From contig NZ_JAGEPF010000015.1 of the NCBI RefSeq assembly GCF_017573465.1, forward strand, positions 186,001 through 250,000: a stretch of 64,000 nucleotides of DNA, written 5' to 3'. Of the stretch, positions 26,726 to 35,256 are shown one piece after another. Both the position numbers and the translations under genes were made by a program. Every line of letters starts with the position of its first letter. The first letter of the stretch is position 1. The notes below the pieces were generated by a model. The model worked only from the letters and a program-made list of their open reading frames with translations. It did not search any database and had not been told where the DNA came from. The DNA comes from Actinomadura violacea (lineage in GTDB: Bacteria > Actinomycetota > Actinomycetes > Streptosporangiales > Streptosporangiaceae).

Positions 26726-27625
26726 ATGGTCTCGGAGCTGTTCGACGCGGACGCCTGGAAAGAGGTCGAGGGCTTCGGCTTCACCGACATCACCTACCAC
26801 CGGGCCGTGGACCAGGGCACCGTCCGGATCGCGTTCGACAGGCCGGAGGTCCGCAACGCGTTCCGCCCCCACACGGTCGACGAGCTGTACCGGGCGCTGG
26901 ACCACGCGCGGATGTCGTCCGACGTCGGGTGCGTGCTGCTGACCGGGAACGGGCCGTCGCCCAAGGACGCCGGGTGGGCGTTCTGCTCCGGCGGCGACCA
27001 GCGCATCCGCGGCAAGGACGGCTACAAGTACGCCGAGGGCGAGACCTCCGACACCATCGACCCGGCGCGGGCGGGGCGGCTGCACATCCTGGAGGTGCAG
27101 CGGCTGATCCGGATGATGGGCAAGGTCGTGATCTGCGTGGTGCCGGGGTGGGCCGCGGGCGGCGGGCACAGCCTGCACGTGGTGTGCGACCTCACCCTCG
27201 CCAGCCGCGAGCACGCCCGGTTCAAGCAGACCGACGCGGACGTGGCGAGCTTCGACGGCGGGTTCGGGTCGGCGTACCTGGCGCGGCAGGTCGGCCAGAA
27301 GTTCGCGCGGGAGATCTTCTTCCTCGGCGACACCTACGATGCCGAGGCCGCGCACCGGATGGGCATGGTGAACGCGGTCGTCCCGCACGCCGAGCTGGAG
27401 GCGACGGCGCTGGAGTGGGCCCGCAAGATCAATGGGAAGAGCCCGACGGCGCAGCGGATGCTGAAGTTCGCGTTCAACCTGATCGACGACGGGCTGGTGG
27501 GGCAGCAGGTGTTCGCCGGGGAGGCGACGCGGCTGGCCTACGGCACCGACGAGGCCGCCGAGGGCCGCGACGCGTTCCTGGAGAAGCGCGACCCCGACTG
27601 GTCGCGCCACCCGTGGTACTACTAA
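26726..27625 (+). CDS. menB: 1,4-Dihydroxy-2-naphthoyl-CoA synthase
   Basis: A 299-residue crotonase-fold enzyme closing the second ring in menaquinone synthesis. Diagnostic MenB segments are FDRPEVRNAFRPHTVDELYRAL, GWAFCSGGDQRIRGKDGYKYAEG, VVPGWAAGGGHSLHVVCDLTLAS, TDADVASFDGGFGSAYLARQVGQKFAREIFF and the terminal DWSRHPWYY. The ATG at 26726 follows GGGAGAGGAACAC. It heads a rightward menB-menC-menD group. Confidence 0.96.
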   Translation: MVSELFDADAWKEVEGFGFTDITYHRAVDQGTVRIAFDRPEVRNAFRPHTVDELYRALDHARMSSDVGCVLLTGNGPSPKDAGWAFCSGGDQRIRGKDGYKYAEGETSDTIDPARAGRLHILEVQRLIRMMGKVVICVVPGWAAGGGHSLHVVCDLTLASREHARFKQTDADVASFDGGFGSAYLARQVGQKFAREIFFLGDTYDAEAAHRMGMVNAVVPHAELEATALEWARKINGKSPTAQRMLKFAFNLIDDGLVGQQVFAGEATRLAYGTDEAAEGRDAFLEKRDPDWSRHPWYY

Positions 27626-27683
27626 ATGCTCACGGTGTGGTCCGGAATACCGTGATTCGATAGGCAGGTCAGGGGGTCAGCGG

Positions 27684-28643
27684 GTGCGGGTCTTCGCCAT
27701 CCCGATGCGGACGCGGTTCCGCGGTGTGACGCGCCGGGAGGGCGTCCTGTTCCAGGGCCCCGCCGGATGGGGCGAGTTCTCGCCGTTCGCCGACTACGGG
27801 CCGGCCGAGTGCGCCCGCTGGCTGGCGGCGGCGCGGGAGGCCGCGCACGAGGGCTTTCCCGCCCCGGTCCGCGACCGGATCCCGGTGAACGTGACGATCC
27901 CGGCGGTCGGCCCCGACCGGGCGTTCGAGATGACCAAGGCGTCCGGCTGCCGGACCGCGAAGGTGAAGGTCGCCGAGCGCGGCCAGGACGACGCCGACGA
28001 CTTCGCGCGGGTCGAGGCCGTCCGCGACGCCATCGGGCCGGACGGCCGGGTCCGCATCGACGTCAACGGCGGCTGGGACGTCGACCACGCCGCCCGCATG
28101 ATCCGGTCGCTGGACCGGTGGGAGCTGGAGTACGCCGAGCAGCCGTGCGCGACGCTGGAGGAGCTGGCGCGGGTGCGGCGGATGGTGGACGTCCCGATCG
28201 CCGCGGACGAGTCGATCCGCCGCGCCGAGGACCCGCTGAAGGTCCGGGCGGCGGGCGCCGCGGACGTCGCGGTGCTGAAGGTGCAGCCGCTCGGCGGTGT
28301 GCGGGCGGCGCTGGAGGTCGCGGAGGCGTGCGGGCTGCCGGTGGTGGTGTCGAGCGCCGTGGAGACGTCGGTGGGGCTGGCGGCGGGGGTGGCGCTGGCC
28401 GCCGCGCTGCCGGACCTGCCCTACGCGTGCGGGCTCGGGACGCTGTCGCTGATGGAGGGCGACGTCGTGCGCGATCCGCTGCGCGAGTCCGGCGGTGAGA
28501 TCGAGGTGCGCCGGCCGGTGCTGGACGAGCAGGCGCTGCTGAAGTTCGCCGCGCCGCCCGACCTGGAGGAGGCGTGGCGGCGCCGCGCGGCCGGCGCGCA
28601 GGCGTTCCTGCCGGGCCCGCCGATGGTCGAGGTGGGCAGATGA
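27684..28643 (+). CDS. menC: o-Succinylbenzoate synthase
   Basis: A 319-residue enolase-superfamily enzyme that dehydrates SHCHC to o-succinylbenzoate. Key residues are visible: the Lys pair in TAKVKVAERG, metal ligands in RIDVNGGWD, EYAEQPC and VPIAADESI, and the second catalytic Lys in VAVLKVQPLGG. The C-terminal lid (YACGLGTLSLMEGDVV) is present. It starts with GTG at 27684 after TCAGGGGGTCAG. The stop overlaps the menD start (ATGA), showing translational coupling. Confidence 0.94.
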   Translation: MRVFAIPMRTRFRGVTRREGVLFQGPAGWGEFSPFADYGPAECARWLAAAREAAHEGFPAPVRDRIPVNVTIPAVGPDRAFEMTKASGCRTAKVKVAERGQDDADDFARVEAVRDAIGPDGRVRIDVNGGWDVDHAARMIRSLDRWELEYAEQPCATLEELARVRRMVDVPIAADESIRRAEDPLKVRAAGAADVAVLKVQPLGGVRAALEVAEACGLPVVVSSAVETSVGLAAGVALAAALPDLPYACGLGTLSLMEGDVVRDPLRESGGEIEVRRPVLDEQALLKFAAPPDLEEAWRRRAAGAQAFLPGPPMVEVGR

Positions 28644-30307
28644 ACCCGGCGACCGCGCTGGCGACCGTCCTGGTCGACGAGCTGCTGCGGTGCGGCATGA
28701 CCGACGCGGTGCTGGCCCCGGGGTCGCGGTCGGCGCCGCTGGCGCTGGCTCTGCACGCCGCGGAGGAGGCCGGCCGGGTCCGGCTGCACGTGCGGATCGA
28801 CGAGCGGTCGGCGTCGTTCCTGGGCCTCGGGATGGCCAAGCGGTCCGGGCGTCCGGTGGCGCTGGTGTGCACGTCGGGGACGGCGGCGGCGAACTTCCAC
28901 CCGGCGGTGGTGGAGGCGCACGAGTCGGCGGTCCCGCTGATCGTGATCACCGCGGACCGTCCGCCGGAGCTGCGCGACACCGGCGCGAACCAGACGATCG
29001 ACCAGGTGAAGCTGTACGGGACGGCGGCGCGGTGGAGCACCGAGGTCGGCGTGCCGGAGAACCGTCCGGGGATGGTGGCGTACTGGCGGTCGCTGGTGAG
29101 CCGGGCGTGGGGGCTGGCGCAGGCGCCGGTGCCGGGTCCGGTGCACCTGAACGCGGCGTTCCGCGAGCCGCTGATCCCCGACGGCGATGAGTCGTGGTGC
29201 GAGCCGCTGGACGGCGACGCGACCGGCGCGTGGACGAAGGTGCGGGCGGCGACGCCCGGCTCGGTGCTGCACGTCCCGCCGACGCGGCGCGGCGTGCTGG
29301 TGGTCGGCGACGGCGCGGTCAACGTCAAGCGGTACGTGGCGGCGGCGTCGATGGCGGGCTGGCCGGTGCTGTCGGAGCCGAACGGCAACGCCCGCTACGG
29401 CGACCACGCGCTGACCTCGCATCACTTCCTGCTGGGGATTCCGGAGTTCGTGGAGCGGCACCGTCCCGAGGTGGTGGTGACGCTGGGCAAGCCGGGGCTG
29501 TCGCGTCCGCTGCTGTCGCTGCTGCGCCGCGCCGAGGAGCACATCGTGCTGGCCCCGGACCTCGCGCACTGGCCGGACCCGGTGCGGTCGGCGACGCAGG
29601 TGGCGCCTGAGATCGAGATTCCGGTGGTGTCGGGCGACGACGCGTGGCTGAAGTCGTGGCGGTCGGCGGACCTGGCGGCCGCGGCGGCGGTCGACGCCGT
29701 GCTGGACGGCGTCCCCGAGGTCAGCGAGCCGCGGCTCGCGCGGGACCTGGTCGCGGCGATGCCGGGCGGGTCGCTGCTGTTCACGGCGGCGAGCATGCCG
29801 ATCCGCGACCTGGACCAGGTGATGCGGCCGCGGCGGGGCATCCGGATCATGGCGAGCCGGGGCGCCAGCGGGATCGACGGGCTGATCTCCACGGCGATCG
29901 GGGCGGCGCTGGCGCACAGCGGCCGGTCCTACGCGCTGCTCGGCGACCTGGCGTTCCTGCACGACCAGAACGGGCTGATCATCGGGCCGCATGACCGGCG
30001 CCCGGACCTGGCGATCATCGTGGTGAACAACCAGGGCGGCGGGATCTTCTCGCTGCTCCCGCAGGCGGCGCTGGCCGGCCCGTTCGAGCGGGTCTTCGGC
30101 ACGCCGCACCATGTGGACCTGGAAGCGGTGGCGGCGGCGCACGGCGTCCCGTACCGGCGGCTGGGGGCGGCCGCGGACCTGCCGAAGGTAATGGCGGGGG
30201 AGGGGCTGCGGATCGTGGAGGCCCGCACGGACCGCGAGGGGAACGCGGTGCTGCACGCGGAGATGCGCAAGGCGGCGCACGCCGCCGTCCGCGACCTGTT
30301 CGCCTGA
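28640..30307 (+). CDS. menD: 2-Succinyl-5-enolpyruvyl-6-hydroxy-3-cyclohexene-1-carboxylate synthase
   Basis: A 555-residue thiamine-diphosphate enzyme that joins 2-oxoglutarate to isochorismate, the first committed step of menaquinone synthesis. It has the Pyr-domain motif APGSRSAPLALALH with RIDERSASFLGLGMAKRSGRP, and VCTSGTAAANFHPAV. The ThDP/Mg2+ motif is GDLAFLHDQNGL...LAIIVVNNQGGGIF. The ATG at 28640 overlaps the menC stop. A hairpin follows the stop codon. Confidence 0.96.
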   Translation: MNPATALATVLVDELLRCGMTDAVLAPGSRSAPLALALHAAEEAGRVRLHVRIDERSASFLGLGMAKRSGRPVALVCTSGTAAANFHPAVVEAHESAVPLIVITADRPPELRDTGANQTIDQVKLYGTAARWSTEVGVPENRPGMVAYWRSLVSRAWGLAQAPVPGPVHLNAAFREPLIPDGDESWCEPLDGDATGAWTKVRAATPGSVLHVPPTRRGVLVVGDGAVNVKRYVAAASMAGWPVLSEPNGNARYGDHALTSHHFLLGIPEFVERHRPEVVVTLGKPGLSRPLLSLLRRAEEHIVLAPDLAHWPDPVRSATQVAPEIEIPVVSGDDAWLKSWRSADLAAAAAVDAVLDGVPEVSEPRLARDLVAAMPGGSLLFTAASMPIRDLDQVMRPRRGIRIMASRGASGIDGLISTAIGAALAHSGRSYALLGDLAFLHDQNGLIIGPHDRRPDLAIIVVNNQGGGIFSLLPQAALAGPFERVFGTPHHVDLEAVAAAHGVPYRRLGAAADLPKVMAGEGLRIVEARTDREGNAVLHAEMRKAAHAAVRDLFA

Positions 30308-30314
30308 GACCTGG

Positions 30315-30344
30315 AGAGGGCGGCGCCCGCAGGCACCGCCCTCT
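30315..30344 (+). terminator. Probable terminator after menD
   Basis: AGAGGGCGG pairs perfectly with CCGCCCTCT around a 12-base loop, seven bases after the menD stop, and is followed by AATGTTT. Confidence 0.7.
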
Positions 30345-30357
30345 AATGTTTCAATCT

Positions 30358-30380
30358 TCAACTTACAATGTAAAGGCACT
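30358..30380. promoter_or_regulatory. Repeated palindromic element, copy 3
   Basis: AACTTACAATGTAAAGGC (30360-30377) repeats the CTTAC-N3-GTAAAGG core of copies 1 and 2. Here it sits in a 140-bp gap between two convergent genes, where no promoter is expected. Confidence 0.5.
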
Positions 30381-30447
30381 GGGCGGGAAGCATAATCATG
30401 CGCTGCAATGACAAACCCCTCCGCCACGCCGAGGAGTCTCGCGGAGA

Positions 30448-31167
30448 TCACTCGGCGGTGGCGTGCTCCGGGTCTGCCGGGATGGACAACGTCGGCGTGG
30501 GCGCGGGCTCGGCGGCCGGCTGCGGTTCGAAGGTGGGGCGGGCACGTAGGCAGCGGATCATCTCCTCGGCGTAGGGCAGCGCGCCGAACAGGCCCATCGC
30601 GGTCAGCAGCGCGATGCGGGTCCTGCGGGACAGCGGGTCGCGGCGCTTGAGGCGGACCCGGAAGTCGGGCCAGCCGTCCTTGCCGGTGAGAGCGCGCGCT
30701 TGGTCCCAGTACAGGACGGTCAGGAAGCCGGTGGCCATGAGCGGGACGACTTCCAGGAGGCTGTGGATGTGCTGTTCGAGCGGGGTGACGCGGCGGCGCT
30801 CCTCGGCGTAGCTGACGTCCCAGTACGCGGTGGCGCCGTGGACGGCGAGCGCGCCGGCGCAGGTGGCCAGCACGCCGGGGTTGACCTCGCAGAACAGGCC
30901 GAGCGCCACGGGCACGCCGGCCTCGGTCATCATCAGCGCGTGGATCATGGATTCGCGGGCGCCGGCGGTGGTCTCGATGCAGGTCCTGCGGTGGCGCTGC
31001 CAGTCGGCGAGGCCGGCGGCGAGCCAGAGCGGCAGCACGCCGCCGATGAGCCAGCGCCGGGTGGCGGGCTCGACGCCCAGGGTGCGGCGGAGGTCGCGCG
31101 GGCGGACGGTGGGGTCGGCGAGCGCGCGCAGGGCGGCGAGGTGCGGTGAGCGCGGCTTCGGCTTCAT
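30448..31167 (-). CDS. Multi-pass membrane protein, histidine-rich, unknown function
   Basis: A 239-residue protein with about four to five hydrophobic helices (WLIGGVLPLWLAAGLADW; GVPVALGLFCEVNPGVLATCAGALAVHG; LLEVVPLMATGFLTVLYW; RIALLTAMGLFGALPYAEEM). Between them are clustered acidic residues and histidines: RHRRTCIETTAGARESMIHALM, VHGATAYWDVSYAEERR and LEQHIHSLLE. This E-H-H-E-H arrangement recalls membrane di-metal enzymes, but I do not recognise the family. The C terminus is a proline-rich tail. It converges on menD and is followed on its own strand by no partner. Confidence 0.72.
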   Translation of the reverse strand: MKPKPRSPHLAALRALADPTVRPRDLRRTLGVEPATRRWLIGGVLPLWLAAGLADWQRHRRTCIETTAGARESMIHALMMTEAGVPVALGLFCEVNPGVLATCAGALAVHGATAYWDVSYAEERRRVTPLEQHIHSLLEVVPLMATGFLTVLYWDQARALTGKDGWPDFRVRLKRRDPLSRRTRIALLTAMGLFGALPYAEEMIRCLRARPTFEPQPAAEPAPTPTLSIPADPEHATAE

Positions 31168-31256
31168 CGGCGTGGCCTCCGGGTGGTGTCGGTGTTCCCC
31201 GGCGCTACCCGTGAGGCGTGGCCGTACACGTGCGCTCGAACACGTGGCGGGGCCGG

Positions 31257-32063
31257 TCAGCCGAGGAGGCGCTCGCGGAGGGCGTCGGTATCCTCGGTGG
31301 TCCAGCCGTGGCCGGTGAGCCAGCCTTCGGTGCCGCCGAACTCCTCGTCGATGCGGGCGAGGAGCTTCTCCATGATGGCGGCGTGGGGGAGGTGGCTGTC
31401 GGCGGGGCGGGAGTCCAGGTCGGCGGCGTAGGTGTCGCTGGCGCGCAGGCGTCCGAGGACGGCGTCGATGCGTTCGCCGGTCATGGCGTAGTCGGCGACG
31501 ATCGCCTCGCGGGTGACGCCGGCGAGGTCGAGGGCGAGGGCGCAGACGACGCCGGTGCGGTCCTTTCCGGCGGCGCAGTGGACGAGGGAGGAGCCGTCGG
31601 TGCGGGTCATGACGCGCAGGGCGGCGGCGATGTTGTCGCCGCGGTCGCGCAGGTAGCCGAGGTAGTGGCCGGTGGAGCGGTCGAGTTCGGTGCCCTCGGC
31701 GTCGCGGCCCTGCCAGGGGAGGGCCTTGACGACGTCGGCGCGGTCGGGGGTGTCGGCGGTGACGTCGGTGCGGCGGCCGCCTTCGGGGAACAGCGAGAGC
31801 TGGTGGAGGGTGACGGAGGGGACGCGGACGAGGGGGCCGGGGCCTTCGAGGCGGACCTCGGCGTCGCTGCGCAGGTCGATGACGTTCTTGAGGTGGTACT
31901 CGTCGATGAGGACGCGGACGTCGGCGACGGTGAGGTCCTGGAGGTTGTCGGAGCGCAGGACGCGGCCGCGCCGGGTGGCGCCTCCGTCGGCGGTGGGGAG
32001 CCCGCCGAGGTCTCGGGCGTTGACGGCTCCGTCAAGGTCGATCCACCGCGTCGGTTCGCTCAT
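31257..32063 (-). CDS. Tyrosine-protein phosphatase (PtpB/SIW14-like)
   Basis: A 268-residue protein of the bacterial tyrosine/lipid phosphatase family that includes mycobacterial PtpB. The start WIDLDGAVNARDLGGLPTADGGATRRGRVLRSDNLQDLT is characteristic, and the P-loop is HCAAGKDRTG with the catalytic Cys and Arg. VIDLRSDAEVRLEG forms part of the active site. No signal peptide is visible. The ATG at 32063 gives the conserved N terminus. Substrates could be phosphotyrosine proteins or phosphoinositides. Confidence 0.92.
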   Translation of the reverse strand: MSEPTRWIDLDGAVNARDLGGLPTADGGATRRGRVLRSDNLQDLTVADVRVLIDEYHLKNVIDLRSDAEVRLEGPGPLVRVPSVTLHQLSLFPEGGRRTDVTADTPDRADVVKALPWQGRDAEGTELDRSTGHYLGYLRDRGDNIAAALRVMTRTDGSSLVHCAAGKDRTGVVCALALDLAGVTREAIVADYAMTGERIDAVLGRLRASDTYAADLDSRPADSHLPHAAIMEKLLARIDEEFGGTEGWLTGHGWTTEDTDALRERLLG

Positions 32064-32304
32064 GGCTTCTGACCCTATATGGACGTGATGTTCCGTCTTT
32101 GATGCAGGGTCCGGGTCGGTGGGCGTTGCGGGTCCGTCCGGGGTCGTCGCGGGGCGGCGGCGGTGTGGTCCGCGGGGGCGATGGCGGGTGGGGGGTACCG
32201 GGACCTGGGAGCCAGGGCGGGGTTGGCTCCGCAGCGTGGCGACCGCTCGGTGATCGTCTCCGTAGCTTCGGGTCAGGCAACGCGACGATCCGATGGAGGC
32301 CCCG

Positions 32305-33327
32305 ATGACCGCGACCCTCGACGCCCCGCCCGCACGGGCGGCCGGCAGTGATTTCGCTCCGCTGGCGCGGCAGGTCCGCGCGAGCGGGCTGCTGGACCGG
32401 CGTCCCGGCTACTACGCGCGGGCGATCGGGTTGAACCTGGCGGCGACGGCGGCGGTGTGGGGGGCGGTGGCGTGGGCGGGGGCGAGCTGGTGGGCGGTGC
32501 TGCTGGGGGTTCCGCTGGCGGTGCTGTCGGCGCGGACGGGGTTCCTGGGGCATGACGCGGGGCACCGTCAGATCGCGCGGTCGGCGCGGGTGAACCGGTG
32601 GCTGGGGCTGGTGCTGGGGAACCTGCTGCTGGGGATGGGGCAGGGCTGGTGGACCGACAAGCACAACCGGCACCACGCCAATCCGAACCATGTCGGCAAG
32701 GACCCGGACGTGGGGGAGGGTGTTCTGGCGTGGACGGAGGGGCAGGCGTCGCGGCAGCGGGGGTTGCTGCGGTGGGTGGCGCGGCATCAGGCGGGGTTGT
32801 TCTTCCCGTTGCTGACGCTGGAGGGGCTGAACCTGAAGGTGGGCAGCGTGCTGTACCTGCGGGGGAGGTCGCGGCGGGACCAGCTGGTGGAGGGCGGTCT
32901 GCTGGCGCTGCACGCGGTGGTGTACCTGTCGCTGGCGTTCACGTTCCTGTCGCCGGTGAAGGCGGTCGTGTTCATGGCGCTGCACCATGCGCTGTTCGGT
33001 GTGCATCTGGGGTCGGTGTTCGCGCCGAACCACAAGGGGATGGCGATGCCGGAGCCGGGTGAGCGGTGGGGGCATCTGCGGCGGCAGGTGCTGACGTCGC
33101 GGAACGTGCGGGGCGGTGCGGTGGTGGACTGGCTGATGGGCGGGTTGAACTACCAGATCGAGCACCACCTGTTCCCGGGGATCCCGCGGTGCAGCCTGCG
33201 GCGGGTGCAGCCGCTGGTGCGGGCGCACTGCGCGGCGGTGGGGCTGCCGTTCACCGAGACGGGGCTGGTGGAGTCGTACCGGCAGGCGCTGGGGCACATG
33301 CGGGCGGTGGGTGCGTCGCTGCGGTGA
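32305..33327 (+). CDS. Membrane fatty acid desaturase
   Basis: A 340-residue acyl-lipid/acyl-CoA desaturase. The three histidine boxes are complete: HDAGH (residues 83-87), HNRHH (120-124) and QIEHH (about 284-288), holding the di-iron centre. Hydrophobic helices flank them (AATAAVWGAVAWAGASWWAVLLGVPLAVL; GGLLALHAVVYLSLAFTFL). The Q-x-x-H-H third box resembles front-end and DesA3-like enzymes. ATG 32305 has GGAGG seven bases upstream (itself inside an earlier ATG at 32293), so the shorter form was chosen. No desaturase reductase gene is adjacent. Confidence 0.93.
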   Translation: MTATLDAPPARAAGSDFAPLARQVRASGLLDRRPGYYARAIGLNLAATAAVWGAVAWAGASWWAVLLGVPLAVLSARTGFLGHDAGHRQIARSARVNRWLGLVLGNLLLGMGQGWWTDKHNRHHANPNHVGKDPDVGEGVLAWTEGQASRQRGLLRWVARHQAGLFFPLLTLEGLNLKVGSVLYLRGRSRRDQLVEGGLLALHAVVYLSLAFTFLSPVKAVVFMALHHALFGVHLGSVFAPNHKGMAMPEPGERWGHLRRQVLTSRNVRGGAVVDWLMGGLNYQIEHHLFPGIPRCSLRRVQPLVRAHCAAVGLPFTETGLVESYRQALGHMRAVGASLR

Positions 33328-33380
33328 CCGCGCCGTTGCGGTGACCTTGGGGCCGGGGTGACCGTAGGATTGCGGGCGTC

Positions 33381-34196
33381 ATGCCCGAAGGACATACCCT
33401 CCATCGTCTGGCCGCCGAGCACCAGCGGGTGTTCGGCGGCCGTCCCGTCGCCGCCGGGAGCCCGCAGGGCCGGTTCGCGGCGGGTGCGGCCGAGATCGAC
33501 GGCCGTGTGCTGGCCGCGGCGGACGCGCACGGCAAGCATCTGCTGCTGGAGTTCGACGACGACCGCGTCCTGCACGTCCATCTGGGGATCTATGGGACGT
33601 GGCGGTTCGGTGGGCTGCCGGTGCCCGAGCCGCAGGGGGCGGTGCGGTTGCGGCTGGCGGGTGCGGGCGGGTACGCGGATCTGCGGGGCCCGAACGCGTG
33701 CGAGCTGCTGGAGCCGGGCGGGGTGAAGCTGCTGCGGGACCGGCTGGGGCCGGATCCGTTGCGGGCGGACGCGGACCCGGAACGGGCGTGGGCGCGGATC
33801 TCGCGGAGCCGGACGAGTATCGCGGCGCTGCTGATGGACCAGTCGGTGATCGCGGGGCCGGGGAACATCTACCGGGCGGAGGTGCTGTTCCGGCAGGGGA
33901 TCGATCCGATGCTGCCGGGGCGGGCGCTGTCGCGGGAGCGGTGGTCGGCGGTGTGGGCGGATCTGGTGGTGCTGATGGCGGAGGGGGTGCGGTCGGGGCG
34001 GATCGACACGGTGCGTCCGGAGCACACGCCGGAGGCGATGGGGCGTCCGCCGCGGGTGGACGATCATGGTGGTGAGGTGTACGTGTACCGGCGTGCGGGG
34101 TCGGCGTGCCTGGTGTGCGGGACGGCGGTGGCGGCGGCGGAGCTGGCGGCGCGGAATCTGTTCTGGTGTCCGGGGTGCCAGCCGCGGGAGGTGTGA
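33381..34196 (+). CDS. Fpg/Nei family DNA glycosylase (endonuclease VIII-like)
   Basis: A 271-residue base-excision repair enzyme. The N terminus is M-P-E-G-H-T, giving the catalytic Pro2 and Glu3; H at position 5 rather than I/V suggests the actinobacterial Nei2 branch. The helix-two-turn-helix is in TSIAALLMDQSVIAGPGNIYRAEVLF, and the C-terminal zinc finger is CLVCGTAVAAAELAARNLFWCPGCQ. It should remove oxidised bases and cut the abasic site. It lies 53 bp after the desaturase on the same strand. Confidence 0.93.
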   Translation: MPEGHTLHRLAAEHQRVFGGRPVAAGSPQGRFAAGAAEIDGRVLAAADAHGKHLLLEFDDDRVLHVHLGIYGTWRFGGLPVPEPQGAVRLRLAGAGGYADLRGPNACELLEPGGVKLLRDRLGPDPLRADADPERAWARISRSRTSIAALLMDQSVIAGPGNIYRAEVLFRQGIDPMLPGRALSRERWSAVWADLVVLMAEGVRSGRIDTVRPEHTPEAMGRPPRVDDHGGEVYVYRRAGSACLVCGTAVAAAELAARNLFWCPGCQPREV

Positions 34197-34211
34197 GCGG
34201 GCGCGGGTGTG

Positions 34212-35225
34212 TCAGTGCAGGTAGTGGGCGGCGAGGGCGCGTGCGGTGCCGGTCATCATGTCGCGCAGCCGGGGTGGGGCGAGGACTTCGACGTCGGCGC
34301 CGAGTTTGAGGAATTCGACGTGGGCGTGGCGGAGTGATTCGACGGGGAGGGTGACGGGGGTCCAGCCGGTGGGGTCGGGTGGTTCGGCGTTGTCGTGGAG
34401 GGCGCGTGCCATGACGGGCGGCAGGAGTATGGGGGCGCGTTCGAGGCCGGCGGGGGAGAGGCGGACGGTGGCTTGGTCGCGGTAGGAGTCGGCTTCGAAG
34501 CGGGCGGCGTAGGCGTCCCAGTAGGCGGCGAGGTCGAAGCCGGGTGGGCGTTCGAACCGCTGGGGGAGCGGCTGCAGGGTGAGGATCTTGGAGACGCGGT
34601 AGGTGCGGGGCGCCGCGTCCGGTGCGGGTGCGGTCTCTGCCGGTGCGCCGGGGTCGGGGTGGTGGGCGATGAGGTACCAGGTGCCGGCCTTGAGGACGAC
34701 GCCGATGGGTTCCAGGACGCGTTCGACCTGCTGGGGTCGTGCCCAGCGGCTGTACAGGACGCGGATGCGCTGCTGGTTCCAGACGGCGTCGGCGACGGCC
34801 TGCAGGTGGGGGACGTCGTCGGGGGCGCGGAACCAGCCGGGGGCGTCGAGGTGGAAGCGTTCGCGGATGCGTGCGGCGCGGGTGCGCAGGTCGGGTGGGA
34901 GGGCGGCCATGAGTTTGAGTTCGGCGGCGGCGGCGACGTCGCCGAGGCCGAGCTGGGAGGCGGGGCCGGGCATGCCGGACAGGAAGAGGGATTCGGCTTC
35001 GCCGGTGGTGAGTCCGGTGAGGCGGGTGCGGTAGCCCTCCAGGAGGCGGTATCCGCCGTCGGGGCCGCGGTCGGCGTAGACGGGGACGCCTGCGGCCGAC
35101 AGTGATTCGACGTCGCGGTAGACGGTGCGGACGGAGACTTCGAGTTCGTCGGCGAGGTCGCGGGCGGTCATGCGGCCGCGGGTCTGCAGCAGCAGGAGGA
35201 GGGACAGCAGGCGGGACGCGCGCAC
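34212..35225 (-). CDS. WYL-domain transcriptional regulator (YafY type)
   Basis: A 337-residue regulator. Residues 1-60 form a DeoR-like helix-turn-helix (RASRLLSLLLLLQTRGRMTARDLADELEVSVRTVYRDVESLSAAGVPVYADRGPDGGYRLL). The WYL domain follows at about 150-230 (RVLYSRWARPQQVERVLEPIGVVLKAGTWYLIAHH), with the WYL motif as WYL. A WCX domain closes the protein. It probably senses a nucleotide or other ligand. It converges on the glycosylase gene with a 15-bp gap. Confidence 0.92.
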   Translation of the reverse strand: MRASRLLSLLLLLQTRGRMTARDLADELEVSVRTVYRDVESLSAAGVPVYADRGPDGGYRLLEGYRTRLTGLTTGEAESLFLSGMPGPASQLGLGDVAAAAELKLMAALPPDLRTRAARIRERFHLDAPGWFRAPDDVPHLQAVADAVWNQQRIRVLYSRWARPQQVERVLEPIGVVLKAGTWYLIAHHPDPGAPAETAPAPDAAPRTYRVSKILTLQPLPQRFERPPGFDLAAYWDAYAARFEADSYRDQATVRLSPAGLERAPILLPPVMARALHDNAEPPDPTGWTPVTLPVESLRHAHVEFLKLGADVEVLAPPRLRDMMTGTARALAAHYLH

Positions 35226-35256
35226 GGGACCAGTGTGGCGTGGCGGGGAGGGTGGT

